A stretch of DNA of 64,000 nt, taken from QVMM01 sp047030855 (lineage in GTDB: Bacteria; Bacteroidota; Bacteroidia; Bacteroidales; Dysgonomonadaceae). The notes below the pieces were generated by a model. The model saw only the letters and a list, made by a program, of their open reading frames with translations. It was not told where the DNA came from and made no database searches. Both the position numbers and the translations under genes were made by a program. The stretch's first letter is position 1. Each line of letters begins with the position of its first letter. The DNA lies in the NCBI GenBank assembly GCA_047030855.1, contig JBKYIJ010000008.1:2046001-2110000 (forward strand), in the 5' to 3' direction. This document shows, one piece after another, positions 1 to 8,960 of the stretch.

Positions 1-1307
1 CAGTTGAAGCTGAGGGGACAAACTCGGACGGCAGATTCGGAGTCGGTGCAAGCATAGGCTATACTCATCGCAATCTGTTCAGAGGATCGGAACTTTTCAA
101 TGCCAAATTGCGTGGATCGTATGAAGCGATATCCGCCGATTTCTCAAATTTCGACAAGAACTATTTTGAAATAGGCGGCGAAACCTCCATAACATTTCCT
201 CGTTTTATGTTTCCTTTTCTGAAACGCGATTTACGCAGGCGATTGCATGCTTCGACACAGTTGACGGCAAATTATACTTATCAGCGGCGTCCCGATTATT
301 TTACGCGGACAATACTGTCAACACGCCTGTCATATCTGTGGCAGAACAGGCGAAACAATTCGATTAAACATTCCGTCGATCTGGTGAATGTGAGCTATGT
401 GCACATTCCCGAATCCAAGTTGAATATGTCATTCATAAATAAGTTGACATCTGCAGCCCGTGAATTCAGTTTTACCGATCAGTTCATATTAGGTTCGGGA
501 TATACTTATACGAATACCAATCTTAACCTGTTCAGCAGCAAACGACGCAGGCAGACATCCATATATTCGCTAAGAGCCAATGTTGAAACTGCCGGGAATC
601 TTTTGTCGCTTGTCGCAGCTATGGCAGGTGCGGAAAAAGATTCTCTTGGAAGTAAGAAAATATTCGGAACACGCTTTGTTCAATACGTTCTGGGAAACGT
701 CGATTATAGCCGGACGATTTATCTGGACGAAAAAAACAGCATTGCATGGAGAGTCGGTGGAGGTGTGGTATACCCTTACGGTAACTATAAAATGGTGCCT
801 ATTCAGAAACGTTTCTATTCAGGAGGTGCTAACAGTGTGAGAGGGTGGGGAATACGCGAGCTCGGTCCCGGATCGTTTTACAAACCTGATGCAACATTCT
901 ACGATCAGTCGGGCGAAATACGGTTCGATGCCAATATCGAATACCGAAGTAAAGTGTTCTGGAAGTTTGAACTTGCTGCTTTCTTAGACGCCGGAAATAT
1001 ATGGACAATAAAAAAATACGAAGAGCAGGAAAAAGGTAATTTCAGTTTCGGTTCATTTTATAAAGAGATTGCCTTTGCTTGGGGGCTTGGGCTGAGGCTC
1101 GATTTCGATTATGTGCTGATCCGCCTCGATTGTGGTTGGAAATTGTACGATCCTGCCGACAGGTATAAACATTATGATTATGATGATAACACCCGTCAAT
1201 GGATACCTGATGCCGGCAGAGGGATGAAATCGAAGTGGCCTGTTCTGAAACCTTTCGATATCGGGCATAACACAGCTTGGCACATAGCTGTGGGATATCC
1301 TTTCTGA
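1..1307 (+). CDS. Omp85/BamA-TamA family outer-membrane barrel protein (5' end outside window)
   Basis: The frame is open from base 3, so the gene starts left of the window; about 434 C-terminal residues are visible. They are rich in alternating aromatic/polar beta-strand sequence and carry the Omp85 signature GGANSVRGW (around base 825-850), which lies in the strand-6 loop of BamA/TamA/FhaC proteins. The protein ends in Phe (GYPF), as outer-membrane barrels usually do. The role is presumably assembly or translocation at the outer membrane; POTRA domains, if present, are outside the window. It converges on trmD with only 12 bases between the stops. I cannot separate BamA from TamA-like paralogues with the visible part. 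Confidence 0.85.
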   Translation, partial: VEAEGTNSDGRFGVGASIGYTHRNLFRGSELFNAKLRGSYEAISADFSNFDKNYFEIGGETSITFPRFMFPFLKRDLRRRLHASTQLTANYTYQRRPDYFTRTILSTRLSYLWQNRRNNSIKHSVDLVNVSYVHIPESKLNMSFINKLTSAAREFSFTDQFILGSGYTYTNTNLNLFSSKRRRQTSIYSLRANVETAGNLLSLVAAMAGAEKDSLGSKKIFGTRFVQYVLGNVDYSRTIYLDEKNSIAWRVGGGVVYPYGNYKMVPIQKRFYSGGANSVRGWGIRELGPGSFYKPDATFYDQSGEIRFDANIEYRSKVFWKFELAAFLDAGNIWTIKKYEEQEKGNFSFGSFYKEIAFAWGLGLRLDFDYVLIRLDCGWKLYDPADRYKHYDYDDNTRQWIPDAGRGMKSKWPVLKPFDIGHNTAWHIAVGYPF

Positions 1308-1319
1308 TTTTTTTTACTC

Positions 1320-1999
1320 TTATTCTTCTTTTAACAAATCGGGACGCAAACGCTTGGTACGTTCATAAGACTGTTGCAGCTTCCAGTCGTCAATATTTGC
1401 CTGATGGCCTGATAATAAAATGTCGGGAACTTTCCACCCTTTGTATTCGGCAGGACGCGTATATACGGGAGGTGCCAGCAGGTTGTCCTGAAAGGAGTCG
1501 GAGAGAGCGGATTGTTCATCGCCGATGGCACCCGGGATTACCCTTACGATTGCATCCGAAATCATTGCGGCAGCCAGTTCGCCCCCTGTAAGGACAAAAT
1601 CGCCTATCGAAATTTCTTTCGTTATCAGATGTTCCCTTATCCTGTAATCAATTCCTTTGTAATGTCCGCAAAGGATTATGATATTATTGAGCAAAGACAT
1701 TTGGTTTGCCGTTTTCTGATCGAATAATTCTCCGTCGGGTGTTGTGAATATAACTTCGTCATATTCTCTTTGCGCCTTTAGATGAGAGATAGCATTGTCT
1801 ATCGGTTCAATCTGCATAACCATTCCTGCTTCGCCGCCGAAAGGATAATCGTCTACTCTTTTGTGCTTGTCGGTGGTGTAATCTCTAGATTGTGAATGTG
1901 TATTTCTGCAATGCCTTTATTCTGTGCCCGTTGTAATATAGAGCAATTTACGGCTCCTTCTATCATCTGCGGCAAAACGGTAATTATATCTATTCTCAT
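1320..1999 (-). CDS. trmD: tRNA (guanine-37-N1)-methyltransferase TrmD, frame broken once
   Basis: TrmD methylates G37 of tRNAs reading CNN codons and prevents +1 frameshifting; it is a trefoil-knot SAM enzyme and normally essential. The downstream 167 residues are continuous (from MVMQIEPIDN) and include the knot motif LTGGELAA and the end PDLLKEE. The first 40 or so residues (MRIDIITVLPQMIEG...) are encoded from the ATG at 1999 in another frame. The frames join at about 1885-1890, where the sense strand reads AATCTAGAGATT; one more base (CTNAGA) would restore the conserved HNLRDYTTDKHKRVDDYPFG. With that base the protein is 226 aa, the family's usual length. A sequencing error is more likely than a dead gene. 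It follows the U32 gene by 13 bases. Confidence 0.9.
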
Positions 2000-2012
2000 G
2001 TTTGTTTTTTTG

Positions 2013-3836
2013 TCAGGCTTCGATCACCCTCATTTCGCATATTTTGCAATCAAATTCCAATATCAGTTTTGTTCCGTTATAAACCAGATAAAGCGGTTCT
2101 TTGTAATTGAAATTTTCCTGTCTTTCTTTCGGACAATAGCCTAAAGAATACTTTATGCAATGCCGGGTAAACATTAACGGTATATTATTCTTGGATTCCT
2201 TTTCAAAAGCCATTTCCTTTACAACGGATTTGTGCTGAATGAAGAATTGTTTGCTTTTTTCGTTCATCACGTTTCCCAGATATGTAATGTCTCTTACGGG
2301 AAAAGGATGATCGGTTGGTTTATGATGTACAATTTCTCTGAAATATGTATTTTTTCTTTGAATCAACATCTGATCCGTAACTGTCCTTTTCCATTCCGAA
2401 AGAACAGATGCGGGAATAAACCAGTTATTGCTGAACATTAGTTCTACTTTTTCAACATTGAATATCGTATTTCCTGTTTTGGAAAAAATAGACTTGATAT
2501 TATCTGTTTGATCTTTATTGGCAATTTCTTTTACTTGATCGAAATGCAGCGATATATTATTTCCGTCTTCATCTTCAGCATCGACTGTAAACCCTGTATG
2601 TGATTCTTTCAGAATTATCTGGATATCTATTTTCCGCTCGGCAGATTTTTTACTTAATGTTTTTTCAAATTCATGATCGAAATTTCGGTATATAAGTGTT
2701 CCTTTCTTCACACTGATATTATGCTCGGCGGGAAAAATATTCTCTCCTTCCACTCGGTTGACCCTTATGCCTTTCAGTTCCATATTGGAGTCAAAAAAAC
2801 ACAAGCCGTCGCCGTTATTTATTTTCTTCGTCCCACTAAGAACGAAGAAACGGTCAAATACGTTTTTTACTCTGCCTATGGGTTCGCCTGTAGATTTGGG
2901 AGAATCGACAGACCATATATTCTGTACTCTTCCGTTATGAAAATATTGGGTAAATCCTCTGTTGAAACTTTTTGTTATGTCGGGTTTGAAACTATAAGTG
3001 CTGTTTCCCGATGATGAACGCTGAAATTCCGTCCGTCTTGAGAATATCTGATCTAATTTTTGCCGATAGTATGCCGTTACGTTTTTTACGTAAGACACGT
3101 CTTTCAGTCTGCCTTCTATTTTTAAAGAACTTACGCCTGCCTCGATCAGTCCTTCAAGCTGATCCGACAAATTCAGATCTTTCATTGACAGCAAATGCTT
3201 GTTCTCTGTTACAACTTTTTCTTCCGAATCGATCAGTTTATATGGTAAACGGCATAATTGTGCGCAACTGCCCCTGTTCGCACTTCGCCTTGTTATTGCT
3301 TCGCTCAGGTAACATTGTCCACTGTACGACACGCATAATGCTCCATGTACGAAAGCTTCTAATGTAACATTGGTATTTTCGGATATGTTTTTTATTTCGT
3401 TCAGCGATAATTCTCTTGCCAATACTACTTGAGAAAAACCAGCCTGTTCGAAGAATTTTATTTTTTCTACGTTTCTGTTGTCCGTTTGCGTACTTGCATG
3501 AAGCGGGATAGGAGGAAGATCGAGCATCAATATTCCCAAGTCCTGAACGATGAGGGCATCTACTCCGATGTCGTACAGTTTCCATATCAGTTTTTCCGTT
3601 TCGGTAAGTTCACTGTCTTTCAGTATCGTGTTCAGAGCAACATATATTCGGGCATTGAACTGATGCGCGTATTCTGTCAGTGTTTTTATATCGTCCAAAG
3701 TATTGCCTGCAGCAGATCGGGCACTAAATTTCGGAGCGCCTATATATACGGCATCTGCTCCATGATTTATCGCTTCGATTCCACACTCGAGATTTTTCGC
3801 AGGAGCCAGTAACTCTATTTTACGGGCTTTGATCAT
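2013..3836 (-). CDS. U32 family protein, RlhA-like (23S rRNA C2501 hydroxylation)
   Basis: 607 aa. The N-terminal half is a U32 peptidase-type TIM barrel starting ELLAPAKNLECGIEAINHGADAVYIG. The U32 signature is present as EAFVHGALCVSYSGQCYLS, followed by the RGSCAQLCR cysteines that in RlhA/TrhP proteins are proposed to hold an iron-sulfur centre. The length and the extra C-terminal region (about residues 380-607) match RlhA/YdcP (U32 plus DUF3656) rather than the shorter TrhP type. The family hydroxylates rRNA or tRNA bases using prephenate-derived chemistry; the older label is collagenase-like protease. A second, shorter U32 protein lies at 35,864. The gene is probably co-transcribed with trmD. 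Confidence 0.8.
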   Translation of the reverse strand: MIKARKIELLAPAKNLECGIEAINHGADAVYIGAPKFSARSAAGNTLDDIKTLTEYAHQFNARIYVALNTILKDSELTETEKLIWKLYDIGVDALIVQDLGILMLDLPPIPLHASTQTDNRNVEKIKFFEQAGFSQVVLARELSLNEIKNISENTNVTLEAFVHGALCVSYSGQCYLSEAITRRSANRGSCAQLCRLPYKLIDSEEKVVTENKHLLSMKDLNLSDQLEGLIEAGVSSLKIEGRLKDVSYVKNVTAYYRQKLDQIFSRRTEFQRSSSGNSTYSFKPDITKSFNRGFTQYFHNGRVQNIWSVDSPKSTGEPIGRVKNVFDRFFVLSGTKKINNGDGLCFFDSNMELKGIRVNRVEGENIFPAEHNISVKKGTLIYRNFDHEFEKTLSKKSAERKIDIQIILKESHTGFTVDAEDEDGNNISLHFDQVKEIANKDQTDNIKSIFSKTGNTIFNVEKVELMFSNNWFIPASVLSEWKRTVTDQMLIQRKNTYFREIVHHKPTDHPFPVRDITYLGNVMNEKSKQFFIQHKSVVKEMAFEKESKNNIPLMFTRHCIKYSLGYCPKERQENFNYKEPLYLVYNGTKLILEFDCKICEMRVIEA

Positions 3837-3874
3837 TTACTGTTTTTAAGTACAAATTATTTAAAATGAATTTG

Positions 3875-3882
3875 CAAAGTTA
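3875..3882 (-). promoter_or_regulatory. Bacteroidetes -7 promoter box for the U32-trmD pair
   Basis: The minus strand reads TAACTTTG, matching TAnnTTTG, 38 bases upstream of the U32 start codon and just beyond the preceding terminator hairpin. Confidence 0.5.
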
Positions 3883-3891
3883 TAAAAATAA

Positions 3892-3919
3892 AAAGCACAG
3901 AATTATGTTTCCGTGCTTT
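3892..3919 (-). terminator. Rho-independent terminator of mscS
   Basis: Inverted repeat AAAGCAC / GTGCTTT (3892-3898, 3913-3919), followed on the minus strand by a T-rich tract. It lies 25 bases after the mscS stop. Confidence 0.75.
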
Positions 3920-3943
3920 AGTTGTATTTATAATGGCAGTTCC

Positions 3944-4792
3944 TTAATTATTTGCCATTTTTACGGTCAGTGAAGAGGACGTAAATATTCCTTTTTCGCT
4001 TAAGGTTTTATACACGGCTTCATTAAGTTCGGTGCTTACATCTCCATAATCGCCGTTAAGCACCCAAACCCGTATGGTTATATCGAAGTTTCCGTTATTT
4101 ACGGTTGTTATTCCGACAAAAGGAGCAGGCTCTTTCAGTATTCTGTTGTTAGATGAAATAATGTCAGTGATGAATTTTTTAAGATCATCGGCATTATTCC
4201 CGTAATTGATATTGAAAGATATATCGATACGCCTGTTTTCCTGATCCGAGAAATTAACGATACTACCTGTCGATAGAGGCCCGTTGGGTATGTACACCGT
4301 GCGTGCATCGCCTGTTGTCAGAATGGTGTACAATATCCCTATACCTTTTACCGCACCGTCCTGTCCTTGGGCTTGTATCCTGTCGCCTACTTTGAACGGC
4401 TTGTTTAATAACAGCATTACTCCGCCTGCAAAATTAGCGAGATTGTCTTTCATAGCCATACCGATGGCTAATCCTGCTGCTGCTAAAATGGCTGCAAGCG
4501 AGGTTGCGGGAATGCCGAGAATGCCTATTATTACTATTATCAGAATAATCTTCAACAAATTGCTGATAAGACTGTTGATGAACGAAGCCACCGTAGAGTC
4601 GACATCTCGTTTGGCTAATATCTTTTTTACGAGTTTGCGTAGGAGAGATATCAGCCATGAGCCTATGAAATAGACTATTACGGCTATAATTATTTTTTCT
4701 CCCAACCCGATGAGTTTGCTTGATAATCCCATTAACAATTCGTTAATGGCTGAAGTATCTGCCGATTGCAGAAGCACAAAGTCCGGTATCAT
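3944..4792 (-). CDS. Small-conductance mechanosensitive channel (MscS family)
   Basis: 282 aa, close to E. coli MscS (286). Three hydrophobic helices occupy roughly residues 25-120, the third being the Gly/Ala-rich pore helix (SLAAILAAAGLAIGMAMKDNLANFAGGVMLL). The beta-domain signature follows: KPFKVGDRIQAQGQDGAVKGIGILYT, then YIPNGPLSTGSIVNFS. The channel opens under membrane tension to release solutes during hypo-osmotic shock. It is a single gene with its own terminator. Confidence 0.92.
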   Translation of the reverse strand: MIPDFVLLQSADTSAINELLMGLSSKLIGLGEKIIIAVIVYFIGSWLISLLRKLVKKILAKRDVDSTVASFINSLISNLLKIILIIVIIGILGIPATSLAAILAAAGLAIGMAMKDNLANFAGGVMLLLNKPFKVGDRIQAQGQDGAVKGIGILYTILTTGDARTVYIPNGPLSTGSIVNFSDQENRRIDISFNINYGNNADDLKKFITDIISSNNRILKEPAPFVGITTVNNGNFDITIRVWVLNGDYGDVSTELNEAVYKTLSEKGIFTSSSLTVKMANN

Positions 4793-4865
4793 ATGTTCCT
4801 GTTATTATATGTTAATGGAATGTAAACACACAATATTGGTAAAATGTTTTATTAACGAAATGGTT

Positions 4866-5372
4866 TTATTCATCTATCTCCATTCCGTAGACGTTTTGAA
4901 GAATGGATTTTGATTTTTCGGAGAGTTTTTTTCTTCCGCCTCCACTGAAATCGAACCCGGATGGAACAACCAGAAGCCCTCCTGTCGGAACGAAGTAAAA
5001 ATGCCCTCCCATAAATACCAGTTGAGTCGATCCTCTCGGTAGTTGATTTAATGGTGTCGAGCCTTTATATGTAAAAATGCCGGGATTTATCGTGTATTTG
5101 GGTTTTGTTATCTCTATGAGGTTATCCAAATTGTTTTTATAGTTGTGGTAGGAACGTATATACTTGTTTTCATTTATGATCTCCTTCGACGATTTCAAAG
5201 AACTGCCCGGTAATTCGAATTTAGATTCATTGGTAGGCTTTATCGTTTTCCACAACTCTTTTTTGTAATCGTCTCCGATGATCGAGTTTTGCCCGTAACC
5301 ACATATTCCTATTAACGAAATAACTATGCTTACTATTAACTTTGTATGTATGTCAATGTCATTATTTTTCAT
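4866..5372 (-). CDS. Hypothetical exported protein
   Basis: 168 aa. An N-terminal hydrophobic stretch (LIVSIVISLIGICGYG) followed by polar sequence looks like a signal peptide cleaved near GYGQ; there is no convincing lipobox. The mature part is Ser/Lys-rich and ends in a Gly-rich stretch (FMGGHFYFVPTGGLLVVPSGFDFSGGG) before a short charged helix. I do not recognise the family. It is isolated between mscS and zupT on the same strand. Confidence 0.6.
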   Translation of the reverse strand: MKNNDIDIHTKLIVSIVISLIGICGYGQNSIIGDDYKKELWKTIKPTNESKFELPGSSLKSSKEIINENKYIRSYHNYKNNLDNLIEITKPKYTINPGIFTYKGSTPLNQLPRGSTQLVFMGGHFYFVPTGGLLVVPSGFDFSGGGRKKLSEKSKSILQNVYGMEIDE

Positions 5373-5408
5373 TATGCCTTAACTCGATCAATGCAAAACT
5401 AAACATTA

Positions 5409-5453
5409 ATCGGTATCGTTTTAACATATAAAAGTTAAAGAAAAAATACCGAT
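5409..5453. terminator. Nested inverted repeat downstream of zupT
   Basis: The outer arms ATCGGTAT / ATACCGAT (5409-5416, 5446-5453) enclose an inner TTTTAAC / GTTAAAG hairpin. It sits between the zupT stop and the next gene, so a terminator or 3' stabilising structure is likely; the T-run expected on the minus strand is inside the structure, so the call is tentative. Confidence 0.35.
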
Positions 5454-5481
5454 GGTTATATTTTTATAAAAACTGCGTGTC

Positions 5482-6276
5482 TTATATAAACATATATAAA
5501 CTTACAGCCATAACCAGCATACCGGCGATAAGCCCCATGATGGATATATGGTGTTTCCCGTATTTTTCGGCGCTGGGAAGGAGCTCGTCCAGCGAAATAA
5601 AAACCATTATACCGGATACTGCCGCCAGAATAATTCCGTTGAACATGGGTGTCCAGAATTGAAGCAGAAACAGATATGCGATCAATGCTCCGAAAGGTTC
5701 TGCCAATCCTGACAGGAACGAATACCAGAAAGCTTTTTTCTTATTTCCTGTGGAATGGTAAATAGGAACGGCTACGGCGATCCCTTCGGGAATATTATGT
5801 ATGGCTATTGCCACAGTGATCGGAATAGCAACGTCGAGCGAACCAAGGGCGGATGTGAAAGTGGCGATTCCTTCGGGGAAATTATGTATTGCAATAGACA
5901 GGGCAACCATAATTCCTGTACGCTTTAATCCTTTTTTCGAGTCCATATCCTCCACGCCCTGTATTTCGTGCGGGTTGACCGATTCGGGTATCAGGAAGTC
6001 TATCAGATTTATAAATGCAATGCCTCCGAAGAAAGCGAGGATGAGATAGAATGTTCCCTTTTTTTCACCGAACAACCCGATTAATTCGTGATTGGCGGTC
6101 GGAAGCATTTCCATAAAGGAAACATAAATCATAACGCCTGCCGAAAATCCAAGAGAGGCGCACAGGAATTTTGTATTCGTATGTTTGGCTATTAAAGCAA
6201 TAGCGCTGCCTATCCCTGTCGATAGTCCTGCTATTGCTGTTAATACGAAAGCTAATACAACGTTATGCCCTTCCAT
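5482..6276 (-). CDS. zupT: ZIP family zinc transporter ZupT
   Basis: 264 aa with eight hydrophobic segments. Both metal-binding motifs are present: IHNFPEGIATF in helix 4 and IHNIPEGIAVAVPIY in helix 5, the arrangement of ZIP/GufA-type transporters such as E. coli ZupT. It would import Zn(II) and other divalent cations across the inner membrane. It follows the fRMsr gene by 16 bases and ndh before that, and is probably in the same transcript. Confidence 0.93.
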   Translation of the reverse strand: MEGHNVVLAFVLTAIAGLSTGIGSAIALIAKHTNTKFLCASLGFSAGVMIYVSFMEMLPTANHELIGLFGEKKGTFYLILAFFGGIAFINLIDFLIPESVNPHEIQGVEDMDSKKGLKRTGIMVALSIAIHNFPEGIATFTSALGSLDVAIPITVAIAIHNIPEGIAVAVPIYHSTGNKKKAFWYSFLSGLAEPFGALIAYLFLLQFWTPMFNGIILAAVSGIMVFISLDELLPSAEKYGKHHISIMGLIAGMLVMAVSLYMFI

Positions 6277-6292
6277 ATCGGTTACTTCTTTG

Positions 6293-6766
6293 TCAAGAAA
6301 TGAGTTTTACGATTTGTTGCAAATATAACGAATCCGTTTTATCGAAATGATTTTCAAATTCACTGTCGACGTCCAGTACTGCAATTATCTGATCGTGATA
6401 GAAGATCGGGACAACAATTTCAGAAAGTGAATATTCACTACAAGCGATATGTCCTTCAAAATGATTCACATTGGGTACGATTACGGTTCTCTTTTCTTTC
6501 CATGCCGTACCGCATACTCCTTTTCCGTATTTTATACGTGTGCAGGCAATATCTCCCTGAAACGGACCGAGTACAAGCTCGTTGTGCTTTACGATATAAA
6601 ATCCTACCCAAAGAAATCGGAAAGTCATTTTTAGTGCTGCTGAAATATTTGCCATATTGGCAATAGAATCAGATTCTCCGTCAGTCAGAGATTTTATTTG
6701 AGGATATAATAATTTGTATTTTTCCTCTTTAGACAAATTATCCTGTATTTTAAGAGAATCTGACAT
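6293..6766 (-). CDS. msrC: Free methionine-(R)-sulfoxide reductase (GAF domain)
   Basis: 157 aa, one GAF domain. The fRMsr signature is complete: LGPFQGDIACTRIKYGKGVCGTAW and FEGHIACSEYSLSEIVVP. Cys75, Cys85 and Cys109 correspond to the three conserved cysteines of the E. coli enzyme. It reduces free Met-R-sulfoxide in the cytoplasm with thioredoxin. It lies 8 bases downstream of ndh and 16 bases upstream of zupT, a likely operon. Confidence 0.88.
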   Translation of the reverse strand: MSDSLKIQDNLSKEEKYKLLYPQIKSLTDGESDSIANMANISAALKMTFRFLWVGFYIVKHNELVLGPFQGDIACTRIKYGKGVCGTAWKEKRTVIVPNVNHFEGHIACSEYSLSEIVVPIFYHDQIIAVLDVDSEFENHFDKTDSLYLQQIVKLIS

Positions 6767-6774
6767 AATTATTT

Positions 6775-8083
6775 TTAAGACTTTAAATCTTTATATATCT
6801 TATTAAATTTCGGAACTATCAGCAATCTGAGTGAAACGTCGTAAGTTACATAACTCCATGCCCAATCTATGAAAACCGAAAGTTTGTTTTTAACTCCTAC
6901 GATAGAAAGAATATGAATGAATAGCCATAACCACCACGCTATGAAACCGCTGAACTTAAAATTCTTAATATCGGCGACGGCGGCGTTTCTTCCTATGGTT
7001 GCAAGAGAACCTTTGTCCTTATAGGTAAATTCTTTTTTCTTATTTTTTCCTTCAGCCAGATAATTGAGATTTTTGGCTAAGTTTTTCGCCATCTGCATTG
7101 CCACCTGTGCAAGCTGAGGATGACCTTTCGGGGTTTCCTCGGATATCATCAGGCAGGTATCTCCTAATGAAAATATGTTGCTATAACCGTTTACTCTGTT
7201 ATATCTGTCTACCAGTAAACGTCCTCTGTTGTAAGAGTCCTCCTTTAGTCCGTTTATGGATACGGGTTTAACGCCTCCAACCCAAAATACATTGCGTGAT
7301 CTCAGTTTTGTTCCGTCCGATACTTCTACAATCATATTTTCATACTTGTTCACGGGCAGGTTCTGATGAAGGATAACCCCCCGTTTTTTCAGAGTTTCCG
7401 CAGCATTTGCGGACGCTTCTTCCGACATGCCTGACAACAAGCGTACGGATGCGTCAACCAGATGTATTTCCATTTTTGAAAAATCAAGTTCAGGATAATC
7501 TTTGGGCAATACAGTTTTTCTCATATCAGCCAATGCTCCCGCCAATTCCACTCCTGTTGCTCCCCCACCGACTACGACGAATGTCATGATTTCCTTCAAT
7601 TCTTCTTCATCTTTTGAGCTCAATGCCTGTTCAAAACTTAGCAGAACCCTGTTTCTTAACAACAAAGCTTCCGAAACGGATTTCAGAGCGAATGTCGTTT
7701 CCTGAAGGCTGTCGTTTCCGAAATAATTTGTGTCGCAACCTGTTGCGACGATCAGATAATCGTATCTGATGTGTCCTATATTCGTTTCCAGAATTTGCTT
7801 TTCGGCATCGACCTGTTTCGCTTCACAGGTTCTGAAGTGAAAGTCTTTCTTTTTTTGGAATGTTTTTCTGTGAGGATATGAAATGGAACTGGCTTCCAAT
7901 CCCGCTGTTGCCACTTGGTACATCAGCGGTTGAAACTGGTAATAGTTTACCTTGTCCAATAAGACAACCTGATAGTATTTTGTATTTATTTTTTCTTGCG
8001 AATTGCAAACCGGCAAATCCTCCTCCGATTATGACAACTCTTTTCTTATCCTTTTTGTCAGGAATATTCGCAATTAAATCCAC
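6775..8083 (-). CDS. ndh: Type II NADH dehydrogenase (NDH-2), frame broken once
   Basis: Two frames give one NDH-2. The first 30 or so residues, with the FAD-binding motif VVIIGGGFAGLQFA, start at the ATG at 8083. The rest runs from about KINTKYYQVVLLDKVNYYQFQPLMYQVATAGLE to the end at 6775, including the second dinucleotide motif FVVVGGGATGVELAGAL and a C-terminal hydrophobic membrane-anchoring segment. The frames join at a run of six A in the sense strand (about 7990-7996); five A would give one ORF of about 435 aa. NDH-2 passes electrons from NADH to quinone without pumping protons. A homopolymer overcall is the likely cause. Confidence 0.88.
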
Positions 8084-8161
8084 TTTAAATTAAATTAATA
8101 AATTAAACAATCTTTACCTTTACCTTAATATACAGTGAAGTGCTATTACGCCGCTTCTTTT

Positions 8162-8836
8162 TTATTTTTTTCTTTTATTTCGGATTACTTCAAATACTCC
8201 GGGGAGTATCGAAATAATTATTATAAGAACAACTACAAATTTGATATTGTTTTGAACAAAGTCGAAAGTACCTACGAAATACCCTAAAAGGGTAAATAAA
8301 CTGATCCAAGATATTCCTCCGACAACGTTGAAGGAAAAGAAATGCCTATAAGTCATTTTTCCCATTCCCGCAACGAAGGGTGCAAATGTTCTCACGATCG
8401 GGACGAAACGGGCAAGTATTATTGTTTTGCCGCCATGTTTTTCATAAAATTTGTTTGTTTTTTCGAGATACACTTGTTTAAATATCTTGGAATTCGGGTT
8501 GCTGAACAGTTTTTTTCCGAAGAACCGCCCGATCGTGTAGTTCATCGCATCGCCTAACACGGCGGCTACGGATAATATCAGCAGCAGGCTTATCACATTG
8601 AGATCATTGTTTGCCCTGTGTGCAATTGTTCCTGCCAAAAACAGCAGCGAATCGCCGGGAAGAAACGGCGTGACTACCAGTCCCGTTTCACAAAATATTA
8701 TGATAAATAGTATAAGATATACCCACAATCCGTATTCGTTAACCCATCTGTCGAGCACTACTTCGGTATTTGACAAGAGTTCCATGAAAGATCCAAAGAG
8801 AGCATGAAAATCTAACAATCCTAAAATCAACTCCAT
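8162..8836 (-). CDS. DedA family integral membrane protein
   Basis: 224 aa with several hydrophobic segments. Conserved DedA (VTT/SNARE-associated) features are seen: FCETGLVVTPFLPGDSLLFLAG, then GKKLF...KIFKQVYLEKTNKFYEKHGGKTIILARFVPIVRTFAPFVAGMGKM. The GG.....ARF.P..R pattern includes the membrane-embedded Arg residues. DedA proteins act in membrane homeostasis; some recycle undecaprenyl phosphate or other lipids. Location next to the murein genes fits but is not proof. Confidence 0.9.
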   Translation of the reverse strand: MELILGLLDFHALFGSFMELLSNTEVVLDRWVNEYGLWVYLILFIIIFCETGLVVTPFLPGDSLLFLAGTIAHRANNDLNVISLLLILSVAAVLGDAMNYTIGRFFGKKLFSNPNSKIFKQVYLEKTNKFYEKHGGKTIILARFVPIVRTFAPFVAGMGKMTYRHFFSFNVVGGISWISLFTLLGYFVGTFDFVQNNIKFVVVLIIIISILPGVFEVIRNKRKK

Positions 8837-8865
8837 TTTATCATTGTTTTATAAATTTTGCAGTA

Positions 8866-8873
8866 CAAAGGTA
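8866..8873 (-). promoter_or_regulatory. -7 promoter box upstream of dedA gene
   Basis: TACCTTTG on the minus strand (TAnnTTTG), 30 bases before the dedA start. Confidence 0.45.
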
Positions 8874-8905
8874 ATTAATTTGCACATCATTTTTGCCTAA
8901 AATAA

Positions 8906-8939
8906 AAAAACTACAAGACTCGAAATTCCTGTAGTTTTT
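8906..8939 (-). terminator. Terminator of the murA cluster
   Basis: Arms AAAAACTACA (8906-8915) and TGTAGTTTTT (8930-8939), followed on the minus strand by a long T tract. It lies 22 bases after the murA stop. Confidence 0.8.
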
Positions 8940-8960
8940 GTTCCTTTATTTTATTTGCGA

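Noticed and set aside
1320..1823. trmD as a short, internally starting gene
   Set aside because: The missing N-terminus is encoded immediately upstream in another frame with full conservation, so one frameshift explains it.
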